Of a stretch of DNA of 64,000 nucleotides, positions 1 through 8,577 are shown in pieces. The translations under genes and the position numbers were made by a program. The stretch covers positions 1 through 64,000 of the forward strand of contig CANFUT010000023.1 in assembly GCA_947450325.1 (NCBI GenBank). The letters run 5' to 3'. This DNA is from Flavobacteriia bacterium (GTDB taxonomy: Bacteria; Bacteroidota; Bacteroidia; Flavobacteriales_D; Crocinitomicaceae). The notes beneath the pieces are model-generated. The model searched no databases and was not told where the DNA came from. It worked only from the letters and a program-made list of their open reading frames with translations. Numbering within the stretch: the stretch's first letter is position 1; the number at the start of each line of letters is the position of its first letter.

Positions 1-172
1 AGGAGCTTTTTCCTCAGAAAACGCTATTCTTAAACAAGTTTACCTAGCAATACAAAACGCTCATACAAGATGGAATGGACAAATCTTCGCTTGGGCAAGT
101 ATTAGAAATGATTTAAATAGCTACTTTAGTGAAAGAATTAAATAGGAACTTGACACAGTTTATTGAACACTC
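1..172 (+). mobile_element. Right end of an IS256-family insertion sequence
   Basis: The window opens inside a transposase reading frame that stops at 145. Directly after the stop is a sequence (about 146-172: GAACTTGACACAG, then TTTATTGAACACTCC) with the look of an IS256-family terminal inverted repeat. The left end lies outside the window, so neither the paired repeat nor the target duplication can be checked. The family call rests on the transposase C-terminus; the exact outer boundary is approximate. Confidence 0.65.
2..145 (+). CDS. IS256-family transposase, C-terminal fragment (cut by window edge)
   Basis: Reading frame 2 is open from the first base to a TAG at 143-145 and gives 47 residues. 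They include LAIQNAHTRWNGQIFAWASI followed by a short tail ending in SYFSERIK. The order 'YLAIQNA..+W....+.W......L...F..R' is the characteristic end of Mutator/IS256 transposases (DDE enzymes that cut and paste the element). The catalytic residues lie upstream of the window. Whether the full gene is intact cannot be judged here. Confidence 0.7.
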   Translation, partial: GAFSSENAILKQVYLAIQNAHTRWNGQIFAWASIRNDLNSYFSERIK

Positions 173-223
173 CCTTGTTACTAACTTGTTGTAAACAAAA
201 TCACTTTAACCAAACACAAAATA

Positions 224-1120
224 ATGTTTAGAAAATTTAACTTACTATTTATTTTTTTAATTGCTTTAAACAAGATTTACTGTCAAAAAGTTGAAAACGA
301 AAATAAATTTGAATTTCAATCAAATAATGATATTTCAATTGTAACCTATGGTTTAGTTGATGAATCAACCGTAGTTTTAATCAAAGAATTATTAATTGAT
401 ACAAATAATTTAATATTTTACAATAATAACAGCTATTTACATGTTAATTCACTTTTTGAAAGATATATTACTTTTGGGTTTGGAGAATCACCTTTGTGCG
501 AAAAAAGTATTGAGCCAATTTTAAGTTTATCTTTAAAAGAGAAACAGCGATTTAAAGGATTTAATCTAAAAGAAAAATATCTAGATTTTTATTTCAAGTC
601 TAAAAATCAGTTTATATATGACGGGATTATAAAATCATTGTCAATTAAAAATTTAGATAGTTGTCTAGTTCATTTAGATTCAATAACTAAGATGGATATA
701 GTGAATACTATTATTTCTGAGTATTCATTGTCATCATTAGACTCTTTAATTTTAAAAAATGAATTAAATAATATAGACCTAACAAAGGAAGATTTAATCA
801 AAATTGGAATGAACAAGAGAATAATTAATCTGTATTCTTTAAATACTCATGTTAATGGTTACGAGGATTTTATTAAATCTCAAAAAGATAGAAAAAATGT
901 TTTTTTTATTCTTCCAAGGAGTGGGTCAAGACGAAGTAGGTCTTTAAATTATTTAATTTTTAAAAATCGCATTAAAGGACACTATGAAGATTTTTCAATA
1001 ATTGAATCGAAAGATGTTCCTAAAAAAATTACCTTTTCCAAGTATACTCATTTAAAAAAAACTGATTTGGTTGGATTTAATTTTATTTTTATTTCTGAAT
1101 TAAAAAATTGTTCTTTTTAA
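224..1120 (+). CDS. Secreted hypothetical protein
   Basis: A 298-aa protein with a clear Sec signal peptide (hydrophobic FNLLFIFLIALNKIYC, probable cleavage near residue 20). I recognise no domain. The mature part is rich in Asn, Ser, Leu and Lys, with a basic SGSRRSRSLNYL segment near residue 235. The gene is visibly more AT-rich than the genes after 1922 and starts about 50 bp after the end of an IS256-type element, so recent acquisition is plausible. The following gene, 43 bp downstream in the same direction, is also a secreted hypothetical and may be co-transcribed. Confidence 0.6.
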   Translation: MFRKFNLLFIFLIALNKIYCQKVENENKFEFQSNNDISIVTYGLVDESTVVLIKELLIDTNNLIFYNNNSYLHVNSLFERYITFGFGESPLCEKSIEPILSLSLKEKQRFKGFNLKEKYLDFYFKSKNQFIYDGIIKSLSIKNLDSCLVHLDSITKMDIVNTIISEYSLSSLDSLILKNELNNIDLTKEDLIKIGMNKRIINLYSLNTHVNGYEDFIKSQKDRKNVFFILPRSGSRRSRSLNYLIFKNRIKGHYEDFSIIESKDVPKKITFSKYTHLKKTDLVGFNFIFISELKNCSF

Positions 1121-1163
1121 AAGTTCAATCGAATAGAAATAAACAGCCTAAATAGAAAAAGAT

Positions 1164-1604
1164 ATGAAATTATTTTTAGCGTTACTTTTTGTATTTATTA
1201 TTAGACATTACAACTGTCAAACTGTTGATTTAGAATATTCTGAGCTAAAAAAAGCTTATGAAAATTATGATACTGCATTTTTTTCCAAATTACAGGGAAA
1301 GCAAGTCAATGTTTTGAAAAATGGAAAATATCTCAGAAGAGATCGACCAGGAATTGGATTTACTCCAATATTAGATTGGTATTTAAACAAGAAAGCAGAC
1401 TTTACGGAATATGATTTTGAAATAATGGATTCTATTTTTATCCTCAAAATATATCAAAGTGACATAAAGAAAAAGATTGAATATCAGTTTAGGTTTACAG
1501 GAAGTAAACCTCAAATCCAGTTTAAGAAAGGCAAAAAGAATTGGTATAAAATTCTAAGACTGCAAGATTGTATATTGGTAAAGCACGATGAAAGTGAATT
1601 ATAG
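1164..1604 (+). CDS. Small secreted hypothetical protein
   Basis: A 146-aa product starting at ATG 1164, with a signal peptide (KLFLALLFVFIIRHYNCQ; possible cleavage after NC or CQ). The remainder is basic and aromatic with no domain I recognise. It follows the preceding secreted hypothetical by 43 bp on the same strand and has similarly low GC. A 60-aa frame on the opposite strand is only its shadow. The function is unknown. Confidence 0.55.
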   Translation: MKLFLALLFVFIIRHYNCQTVDLEYSELKKAYENYDTAFFSKLQGKQVNVLKNGKYLRRDRPGIGFTPILDWYLNKKADFTEYDFEIMDSIFILKIYQSDIKKKIEYQFRFTGSKPQIQFKKGKKNWYKILRLQDCILVKHDESEL

Positions 1605-1635
1605 AAATAAAGTTCTTTTAGTTGCATTAATCCCA

Positions 1636-1724
1636 TAGCCCCGATAGAAGCGGCATCTCCCGGTCCCGATCCCGATAGCTATCGGGACGGGACGGGAATA
1701 CAGCGGATAGCGGGAAATAGCTCC
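1636..1724. repeat. GC-rich hairpin-forming intergenic repeat (REP-like)
   Basis: An 89-bp segment, much richer in GC than its surroundings, lies between two genes. Its centre is a perfect 16-bp palindrome, CCCGATAGCTATCGGG (1671-1686), extended by GTCCCG (1663-1668) pairing with CGGGAC (1688-1693). The flanks are TAGCCCCGATAGAAGCGG on the left and CAGCGGATAGCGGGAAATAG on the right. From memory, repeats with these flanks (TAGCCCCGAT..AGCGG and AGCGGGAAATAGCTCC) recur between genes in Flavobacteriia. Only one copy is visible here, so the repeat status rests on that recollection. Confidence 0.6.
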
Positions 1725-1921
1725 AAAAACTTCCATTTTCATTAAGTGATTTTATCCGTTAGAATCACTTAGGACCCTGTAAAATTTGACTTATCACCAT
1801 TTCAAAAACCCCTTTTTCACCCAAAAACTGCGTTCCATTGATTCACCTGCCATTTTGAACGAATCTTTGGCTCAGGTTTATTCAAACGAAAAGTGTAATT
1901 TCATTTTCTAAAGCAAGCGTT

Positions 1922-2818
1922 ATGAAACCCAATATTCCCATTCCATGTTCTGAAGATTGGAACAAAATGAAAATCGGCCAAATTGGACGTCATTGTGGCG
2001 TTTGTGATAAATCTGTGGTGGATTTTACGCAAAAATCCCGTCATGAGATTTTGAGTTATTTGATTGAACACCGCAATGAGGAAGTTTGTGGTCACGTGAG
2101 AGTGTCGCAATTGGATTTTCGCCACGAAGATACGTTGATTGTCATCCGAGATTTGGAAAGGAAGCACCGCAATACGAATTTGTCATATTACTTGCTTTCG
2201 ATGGCCACCTTGTCGCTAATGGCTTGTGAATCAAATCCGAAATTGCCTCCTACAAAACCGAAAACTGAGCAAACCGAGATGCTTGGAGAAGTAAGAATCG
2301 ATGAAACTTGTCAAAATTCTGATAAAAAAGAGAAATTCGACGTCACCAGAATCGATCGAAAAATTGGTAGAGAAATCCAAGTATTTGAAGGAACAGTGGA
2401 AGGTGGAATGATGATTGAGCCACCTCAATACGGAGGAGCGATGGAAGTGATGTATGAAGTTGCTGAACCAGTTCTCAAAGGTGAATTTGAAGTCGATCCA
2501 AATCCCAGAATGATAGTGGAGAAAATGCCTGAATTTCCCGGCGGAACGGAAGCTTTGATGACTTATATTCACAGCAAATTGAAATATCCAAAATGGGAAA
2601 AAAGACGAAAAATTCAAGGCACAGTTTACGCTACTTTCGTGGTAAATGAACAAGGAGAAATCACCAATCCAAAAATTTTAAAATCTGTTGAAGGTTCTGA
2701 AAATTTTGATCAGGAAGTGATTCAACTATTGAACAGAATGCCACGCTGGAAACCCGGCGAAGATCGTGGCGAAATTGTTCCAGTGCAATTTAATTTGCCG
2801 TTTAGGTTTCAATTGTAA
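1922..2818 (+). CDS. TonB-family energy transducer with an N-terminal Cys-rich domain
   Basis: A 298-aa protein. The last ~95 residues (PEFPGGTEALMTYIHSKLKY, then GTVYATFVVNEQGEI and a MPRWKPG segment) form a TonB C-terminal domain of the type that contacts outer-membrane receptors. A single hydrophobic segment lies near residues 86-100 (YYLLSMATLSLMAC). Unlike classical TonB, about 85 residues precede it, with Cys at 9, 25, 28 and 56 in the context GRHCGVCDKSVVDFT and EVCGHV. This N-terminal motif is common in Bacteroidota regulatory-domain proteins and looks like a metal- or cluster-binding site. No exbB/exbD lies nearby. The three TonB-dependent receptors in the window are possible distant partners. 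Confidence 0.75.
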   Translation: MKPNIPIPCSEDWNKMKIGQIGRHCGVCDKSVVDFTQKSRHEILSYLIEHRNEEVCGHVRVSQLDFRHEDTLIVIRDLERKHRNTNLSYYLLSMATLSLMACESNPKLPPTKPKTEQTEMLGEVRIDETCQNSDKKEKFDVTRIDRKIGREIQVFEGTVEGGMMIEPPQYGGAMEVMYEVAEPVLKGEFEVDPNPRMIVEKMPEFPGGTEALMTYIHSKLKYPKWEKRRKIQGTVYATFVVNEQGEITNPKILKSVEGSENFDQEVIQLLNRMPRWKPGEDRGEIVPVQFNLPFRFQL

Positions 2819-2884
2819 TAGAATCATTAATGATTTTCTAACGTTTTTTACAAAGTCATTTCGAATCTTCTTTAGAGTTTTTAT

Positions 2885-2892
2885 TACCTTTG
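2885..2892 (+). promoter_or_regulatory. Possible -7 element (TACCTTTG)
   Basis: TACCTTTG matches the Bacteroidota TAnnTTTG -7 consensus and lies 43 bp before the ATG of the lipoprotein gene at 2935. No clean TTTG -33 element is present at the expected distance, so this is a weak call. Confidence 0.35.
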
Positions 2893-2934
2893 ATTGAATC
2901 ACACTTTGTGACCAGATTAAACTAAATATTTGAA

Positions 2935-3831
2935 ATGACTAAAATTTTCATTTTTTCTTGCGCATTAATTTCGATGTTAAGCAGTTGTGGGTTGCAATAC
3001 GAGCCGCAAACACCGCCGGAAGACAGACAATTACAGCGACAAAGAGTCATCGAATCTAAAATAAAGTCAGAGTTTGAACCTCAAAAAAAGCGATACAGAT
3101 CCATTGCTTTTGGGAAAACTACAACAATAAAACCAGTAAGTTTTATCAAATTGGATTCGTTGTTCGAGCAAAAATACCAATTGGAACAGACAGGTCGCAG
3201 AAGTAAAGAATTGGATGAAAAAATCGGTATTCAACGCTTGGTTTGTCAGACAGATACCAATGAAATTCTGTACATGGAAGAACATGTTTTCAGTTTAGAA
3301 ACAGACACAAGTGCTGAAGTTTTATCTGGAAATTTTGCTTTGAACATCAAGAATGAAATTCGTCAAGTAGAATTTACAAATGCGTACACCATTCCTGCCA
3401 ATTTGGTATCTATTTACGGATATTATGTGCTGAACGAATCATTCATGTTTTTCAGCGAGCAACCAGCTCAAGAAGAAGTAGAATTTTATCAATATTACAA
3501 AGCCCAGGCGGGAAATTTATTCGGTTACCAAAAAGAACAGTTCATCGTCAATACATTGAAATTGATGAAATTGGCAAGATCGAATAGATCATTAGAGAAA
3601 CAGTTGTTTTTGAGAGAATTGACCAAAACCGAAGTTCATGGCGTTAGTACCAACTATGAAAGCGCTGTTTTCAATAGATTAGATCAATTTTCCAATGCAA
3701 AAAATGAAGTTGATTACTATTTGGTTGACTATCAATTTGTAGAAAGAGTGAGTGATATCAAAACCGAATTGAGAAGATACATTTTGAAATTCGACCCTTA
3801 TTTGATGCTGATTTCTAAAGAGAAATTGTAA
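2935..3831 (+). CDS. Lipoprotein of unknown function
   Basis: A 298-aa protein with a lipoprotein signal (FSCALISMLSSC, lipobox Cys at residue 18). Acylation and export to the inner or outer membrane are expected. The mature part is highly charged near the N-terminus (PEDRQLQRQRV, KSEFEPQKKRYRS) and then mixed alpha/beta with many aromatic residues. I recognise no domain. The gene ends 8 bp from the stop of convergent comEC. It may be transcribed on its own from a -7-like element at 2885. Confidence 0.65.
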   Translation: MTKIFIFSCALISMLSSCGLQYEPQTPPEDRQLQRQRVIESKIKSEFEPQKKRYRSIAFGKTTTIKPVSFIKLDSLFEQKYQLEQTGRRSKELDEKIGIQRLVCQTDTNEILYMEEHVFSLETDTSAEVLSGNFALNIKNEIRQVEFTNAYTIPANLVSIYGYYVLNESFMFFSEQPAQEEVEFYQYYKAQAGNLFGYQKEQFIVNTLKLMKLARSNRSLEKQLFLRELTKTEVHGVSTNYESAVFNRLDQFSNAKNEVDYYLVDYQFVERVSDIKTELRRYILKFDPYLMLISKEKL

Positions 3832-3839
3832 AATTTCAA

Positions 3840-5816
3840 CTATAAATCAAATTGAATTGAGCCAAAAGCCAATTGATTTTCTAGTTTTTTGTTTGCCAAC
3901 CAAGGTGAATAAATGATTTTAGATTTGGTGGCTGCATGTTCATCGCTTGTAGCTAGAAAATAGGATTTCCCTTTTAATTTGATTTCATAGCCGCCTTTCA
4001 AATGTTCAATTTTGATGAATCCTTTCTTCAGTTTGATTTCCGTGTTTCTGTTTGCTGAAATTTCAAAATAATGCAGCATTCCTGGATACATTTTCTGAAA
4101 GGCTTCCGCCACGTATTTCGCTTTTTTGGGATTTTTATTTCGATTGGCATAAAAGCAAAAATTTTGACCGCCATGTTGAACAACGAAAGTGGGTTCATTC
4201 GCTTGAAAAAAGCAAATTTGCGAGTGATTCATTCTTTGAAAACGGTCTGAGACCAACAATCCGATCCACAAAATGCAAATGACCAAAACGGGTTGTAAAA
4301 CTTTGATTTTCTGCTTGATTAAACTCCAGTAAAAAACAATAATCACAGCGAAAAGGAAAGCTACTTCCCAGAATTGCAGCACAAATCCATTCGATACGGC
4401 TCCTGGCAGTGAATCTACAAAATCGATGATCCACAACATGGCAAACATCGTCCAAAAAAGCAAAAATGCAACGGCTTTCGCTAGCGGATTCCACCAAGCA
4501 ATTGCAAAAAGCGCGATGCCAAGTGCCAAGACCAAGAAAGAGAAAACCATCAATCCTAAATTGGTTAAAATGAAATAATTTGGGAATTGATGGAAGTAAT
4601 ACAAAGTCAACGGCACCGTCATAATTTGCGCTGCAATACCAACCATTGTTCCTTCCCAAGCGAGTTGAATCCATTTGAATTTGGTGTAAAAAAGCACGCT
4701 TAAATGTTTGTTAAACAAGAAAATTCCAACCATCGCCAGGTACGAAAGTTGAAATCCAATGTCAAAAAGAAAGTGCGGATTCCAAACCAAAATCAATACT
4801 GCGGAAAGTGCCAATGAATTGAATCCATTGTATTTTCTGCCTGACAATGTGCTTCCAGCCAAAACGGTAAACATCAATGCTGAACGAACTACAGACGAAG
4901 ACAATCCTGTCAAAGCAGAATAAATCCAAACGATGATTAACGCCAAAATTAGCGCTTGATTTTTGGAAATCCATTTGGAGAAAAGTCCAAAAATCAAAGT
5001 GAGAATTTGCACTAAAATCGCCACGTGAAGTCCTGAAACTGCCAATACATGCATCGCGCCAGTGTTTCCAAATTTGCGGGTAATTTCACTGTCGATGGAA
5101 CTTCTGTCTCCCAAAATCAATCCTTTGGCCACCGCATTTTCATCGCCTTTCAAGAAAGTGTCTAAAATGGATGCGAATTTTTCACGCAAACCGATGAATA
5201 AATCCATGATTTCCCAATCGGATTTTCCAACCACAATAAATTGATCCTCTGCAACAAACGCACTGTTTTGAATCGATTTGTGTTTCCAGAATTTTTGGCT
5301 GTCAAATTCTCCAGGATTTTGGTTGTTTCCAATTTTCGTCAGTTCTGCGTTTACAATACAAATTTGTTTTCGCTGCAATTTAGAAGTAGAATCTTCCAAA
5401 AACATCAAAATTTTCCCTCGTGTTGGCACCGTATCTTTGTAGCGAATAATGAATTTTGCTTCCACTTCGCATTTTTTGTAAGCGCCTGCAGTTTTGGAAA
5501 TAGCTTCAATTTCAACCATTACTTTGTCGCCAACCAAATATTGATTTTCAACGTGGTAAATGTCATTATTCGGATTTTCAAATAAGTACAAAGTTTGTCC
5601 CAATTGAAAGAAAATCAACAAAGGAAAAATGAATTGAATCTTTAAGACGGTTGAATCAATTTTAAACTTCAAGGCTTGAAATCCAGCAAAAATGAGCAGA
5701 ATGATTATCAGCGCAAAAAATGAAATGTAAAAATCAAAAGGAAATAAATCAGCGACTACAATGCCCAGCGCCATCGAAAAGAAAAACCACAAAAAAGGCA
5801 TGTACTGGAATCGCAT
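3840..5816 (-). CDS. comEC: ComEC/Rec2-family competence protein (DNA uptake channel)
   Basis: A 658-aa polytopic membrane protein. An N-terminal pair of hydrophobic helices is followed by a soluble DUF4131-like region. The Competence domain follows, with the signature MHVLAVSGLHVAIL and SALTGLSSSVVRSALMF, then further membrane segments. ComEC forms the inner-membrane channel that imports single-stranded DNA during natural transformation. The C-terminus is a short soluble domain without the HxHxDH metallo-beta-lactamase motif of full-length ComEC, as in many shorter Bacteroidota homologues. The gene converges on the lipoprotein gene at 2935-3831 and has no competence partners nearby. Confidence 0.88.
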   Translation of the reverse strand: MRFQYMPFLWFFFSMALGIVVADLFPFDFYISFFALIIILLIFAGFQALKFKIDSTVLKIQFIFPLLIFFQLGQTLYLFENPNNDIYHVENQYLVGDKVMVEIEAISKTAGAYKKCEVEAKFIIRYKDTVPTRGKILMFLEDSTSKLQRKQICIVNAELTKIGNNQNPGEFDSQKFWKHKSIQNSAFVAEDQFIVVGKSDWEIMDLFIGLREKFASILDTFLKGDENAVAKGLILGDRSSIDSEITRKFGNTGAMHVLAVSGLHVAILVQILTLIFGLFSKWISKNQALILALIIVWIYSALTGLSSSVVRSALMFTVLAGSTLSGRKYNGFNSLALSAVLILVWNPHFLFDIGFQLSYLAMVGIFLFNKHLSVLFYTKFKWIQLAWEGTMVGIAAQIMTVPLTLYYFHQFPNYFILTNLGLMVFSFLVLALGIALFAIAWWNPLAKAVAFLLFWTMFAMLWIIDFVDSLPGAVSNGFVLQFWEVAFLFAVIIVFYWSLIKQKIKVLQPVLVICILWIGLLVSDRFQRMNHSQICFFQANEPTFVVQHGGQNFCFYANRNKNPKKAKYVAEAFQKMYPGMLHYFEISANRNTEIKLKKGFIKIEHLKGGYEIKLKGKSYFLATSDEHAATKSKIIYSPWLANKKLENQLAFGSIQFDL

Positions 5817-5893
5817 AATAGTTTCATTGCTAGGTTAAAAATATTATTTTTTTTCAATAAATGATCTAAACAATGGTAAAATTGAACATTTGA

Positions 5894-6337
5894 TTATTTA
5901 TTTTTCTCCCAAAGTTGAATCGTTTGATTGTAAAATTGATTCAAGCGTGCGCTGTCAGCATCAACGTACAATTCAAATGTGGTATTATCGTTTGCATAAA
6001 TAGTGATGGAAGAAGCCATAGTTACTGCAGTGGTTTTGTCGTTTAATTTCATCGAATCAATTTGCGCATAAAATGCAAAGTTCATTTCTGTTTTGTTGTT
6101 TTCAATCCAATAGCTCGCAATCCTTTTATCAGTGACAAAATTGCCACTCTGTTTCAACCCTGAAATTCCGCCATTCGATTCGAACAGCAATATTTTTTCA
6201 TCGGTATCAAGAATGCCCAAACTGCGGATAAACGATAAATCTTTTGCCGAAAGATTATTTTCATTTTTTTCAGTCCAACTGCATGAAACTGCCAAAAACA
6301 AAATCGAAAACAAAAATATTGAAAGTGATTTTTTCAT
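5894..6337 (-). CDS. Small lipoprotein of unknown function
   Basis: A 147-aa protein with a lipoprotein signal peptide (SIFLFSILFLAVSC, lipobox Cys at 19). The mature region has the pattern DTDEKILLFESNGG / ASYWIENNKTE / ITIYANDNTTFELYVDADS, suggesting a small beta-rich fold similar to bacterial PH-like domains. That is an impression, not a domain match. It lies 77 bp upstream of comEC on the same strand and could be co-transcribed, but the gap makes this uncertain. It is divergent from the membrane protein gene at 6449. Confidence 0.6.
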   Translation of the reverse strand: MKKSLSIFLFSILFLAVSCSWTEKNENNLSAKDLSFIRSLGILDTDEKILLFESNGGISGLKQSGNFVTDKRIASYWIENNKTEMNFAFYAQIDSMKLNDKTTAVTMASSITIYANDNTTFELYVDADSARLNQFYNQTIQLWEKNK

Positions 6338-6405
6338 CTAACGAAGTTAAAAACAAGACCAATATAAAAGTTTATTTTCTTCAAAAACATAAAATTTAAC
6401 GGTTT

Positions 6406-6440
6406 TTTGAGCTTTCTTTTTTTAATTGAATGTAATTTTG
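6406..6440 (+). promoter_or_regulatory. Putative promoter (TTTG / TAATTTTG)
   Basis: TTTG at 6406-6409 and TAATTTTG at 6433-6440 match the Bacteroidota -33 and -7 elements with a 23-bp spacer. Transcription would begin near 6446-6449, almost at the ATG of the membrane-protein gene. This rules out the upstream in-frame TTG (6407) as its start and suggests a very short leader. Confidence 0.45.
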
Positions 6441-6448
6441 CAATCAAG

Positions 6449-7018
6449 ATGACAAAGCAAAAAAAGCAAATTTCCAAGAAAATTGATTTGAAACAATCAA
6501 ACAATGTGTTCGAAGATTCGCCTTGGAAATTGTATTTGCAAGTTACGCTTTTTACACTCGGATTAGGATTAGTTGGTTTCGTTACTCATTCATTTTTTCA
6601 ATCTTTTTCATTTTGGTTACTGAACAAAATTGAAATCACTACAACTCAAATTGGAACCGATTTTGAATTGAAAATGCTCTATATTGCCGCTTACGTTTTG
6701 GTTCCGTTGATGGTTTTCGCCATTCAGAAATTTTTGAAATTGTCGAAGATTAGCCAGAAAATTTTTGTAATCTCATCTATTTTTATTTCAGGAATCATCT
6801 TTTGGACTATTCAAATTAGCAGTTTAAATGATTTGTATCAAAGTCAATTGAAAATAAATACGCCATTTCCAATGAAATACACTTTTGCTCTAGAAAGTCT
6901 TTTTTTGGAGTTTAATCTATTGGTTGGATTTGTTGTCGGTGCCATTCTTGCTGCCGTTTTGCTTTTCAGATTCAACAAAAGGCAAACAGTTTCTGGTAAT
7001 AAAAAAATCAAAAAGTGA
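6449..7018 (+). CDS. Four-helix membrane protein of unknown function
   Basis: A 189-aa protein starting at ATG 6449. An in-frame TTG 42 bp upstream overlaps the probable promoter and is rejected. A basic, hydrophilic N-terminus (TKQKKQISKK) precedes four hydrophobic segments at about residues 30-60, 80-102, 112-132 and 150-175, and the C-terminus is again basic. No domain is recognised. The stop codon overlaps an in-frame GTG (GTGA, 7015-7018) of the following MFS transporter, so the two are almost certainly translated from one transcript. Confidence 0.65.
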   Translation: MTKQKKQISKKIDLKQSNNVFEDSPWKLYLQVTLFTLGLGLVGFVTHSFFQSFSFWLLNKIEITTTQIGTDFELKMLYIAAYVLVPLMVFAIQKFLKLSKISQKIFVISSIFISGIIFWTIQISSLNDLYQSQLKINTPFPMKYTFALESLFLEFNLLVGFVVGAILAAVLLFRFNKRQTVSGNKKIKK

Positions 7019-7023
7019 AAAAA

Positions 7024-8247
7024 ATGAGCGAACCCTTGGATTCTGAGCTAGCAGGAAAAAGCCAATCACCACTAAATCAAACGGTTTTTCCGATTCTTTT
7101 TGCGATTTGTTTTGCGCACTTAATCAATGATTTATTACAATCGATCATTCCTTCTATGTATCCGTTGATGCAGCAGAAATATGACTTAACGTTTTCGCAA
7201 ATTGGATTAATTACTTTTACATTTCAAATTACTTCTTCGCTTTTACAGCCTTTCATTGGATTTTATACTGATAAAAAACCGCAACCTTATTCATTTGTTT
7301 TTGGGATGTGTTTTACGCTTTCAGGAATCATTTTGTTGTCTTTTTCATGGAGTTATTACACCTTGCTTTTATCCGCGGGATTAGTAGGAATCGGCTCGTC
7401 GATTTTTCATCCAGAATCTTCCAAATTGGCATTTTTTGCCTCAGGTGGAAAACGTGGTTTGGCGCAATCGATTTTTCAGTTAGGTGGAAATACAGGAAGT
7501 GCAATCGGTCCGTTGCTTGTCGCGTTAATTGTTGCTGTTCATGGTCAAATTCACATTCTTTGGTTTACAATCGCTTCGTTTATCGGTTTGGCAGTTTTGA
7601 TGAAAGTAGGTATTTGGTATGACAAGCATTTAAAATGGCGAGCGAACAACAAAAACATCAAGAAAGAAGAAAAACACGATTTGTCCAAATCAAAAGTTGT
7701 TTTGTCAATTGTGATTTTATTGACTTTGATTTTTTCGAAATTCTTCTATACAGCAAGTATGACGAATTATTTCACTTTCTTTTTAATCGATAAATTTGAT
7801 GTTTCTGTGCCACAATCTCAGTTTTATCTGTTTATTTTCTTGGGTTCAATCGCTGCGGGAACGTTAATCGGTGGACCAATTGGTGATCGTTTTGGAAGAA
7901 AATATGTGATTTGGTTTTCAATTCTTGGAGTAGCCCCTTTCACGTTAATGCTTCCTCATGCCAATTTTACATGGACGATTGTTTTGGCTGTAATGATAGG
8001 TTTTATTTTATCATCCGCTTTTTCAGCAATCATCGTTTACGCGCAAGAATTGTTGCCAGGTAGAGTAGGGATGGTTTCTGGACTTTTCTTCGGATTTGCT
8101 TTTGGAATGGGCGCGTTAGGCTCCGCTTTATTAGGGAAATTGGCTGACAAAACAAGCATCGAAGAAGTCTTCTTTATTTGCTCCTTTTTGCCTTTGATTG
8201 GCGTCATCAATATTTTCTTGCCAACGATAAAGAAGTTGAAAGCTTAA
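7024..8247 (+). CDS. MFS transporter, fosmidomycin-resistance (Fsr) type
   Basis: About 407 aa with twelve predicted membrane segments. The N-terminal half carries CFAHLINDLLQSIIPSMYPL and GFYTDKKPQPY, both typical of Fsr-like exporters. The second half has GTLIGGPIGDRFGRKYVIW, the MFS loop motif, after helix 8. The family exports small drugs, fosmidomycin in E. coli; the substrate here is unknown. A GTG at 7015, which overlaps the upstream stop as GTGA, would add three residues. I prefer ATG 7024, but both are possible. It is coupled to the small membrane protein gene upstream. Confidence 0.85.
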   Translation: MSEPLDSELAGKSQSPLNQTVFPILFAICFAHLINDLLQSIIPSMYPLMQQKYDLTFSQIGLITFTFQITSSLLQPFIGFYTDKKPQPYSFVFGMCFTLSGIILLSFSWSYYTLLLSAGLVGIGSSIFHPESSKLAFFASGGKRGLAQSIFQLGGNTGSAIGPLLVALIVAVHGQIHILWFTIASFIGLAVLMKVGIWYDKHLKWRANNKNIKKEEKHDLSKSKVVLSIVILLTLIFSKFFYTASMTNYFTFFLIDKFDVSVPQSQFYLFIFLGSIAAGTLIGGPIGDRFGRKYVIWFSILGVAPFTLMLPHANFTWTIVLAVMIGFILSSAFSAIIVYAQELLPGRVGMVSGLFFGFAFGMGALGSALLGKLADKTSIEEVFFICSFLPLIGVINIFLPTIKKLKA

Positions 8248-8577
8248 TCAAATCAAAATCCTTTCCTTAATTTGATTGAATTAAATTCTTTTAAAATTCA
8301 TATTAAGCAATATTAAGTAATTTTTTACCACGAATTAATTTGGTTGTTGAGACTTTATATGGTTATTCGCTTAATTACAAATGTTTTAAGTTTAAGAATT
8401 TTCATTAAAAACATCAATTTTGTTGCGCTGTTAAGTTGTGGAATAATTAAACCAATATTAAAATAATGTGAATAATTAAATTTTCCTTTTTTGTTTTAAA
8501 ACTAAACTAACACAAAATATATAATATACTGTTTTGTAGTGTTTTACTCTTTAATGCAAAGATAATACTCCGTTAAT
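8248..8577. other. AT-rich intergenic region without recognisable genes
   Basis: About 330 bp between the MFS gene and the promoter of the next locus. It is very AT-rich with no ORF of note. A weak inverted repeat, AATCAAAT (8246-8253) with ATTTGATT (8270-8277), directly follows the MFS stop but lacks a strong T tract. I see no RNA gene. Confidence 0.5.

Noticed and set aside
4195-4674. 159-aa frame inside comEC on the same strand
   Set aside because: An out-of-frame shadow of the well-supported ComEC reading frame.
6407-6448. Upstream TTG start for the membrane protein at 6449
   Set aside because: The TTG lies in the -33 element of a good promoter and the -7 box follows it, so it would not be in the transcript.
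8246-8277. Inverted repeat after the MFS gene as a terminator
   Set aside because: All-AT-rich 8-bp stem with a 16-nt loop and no T tract; too weak to call.
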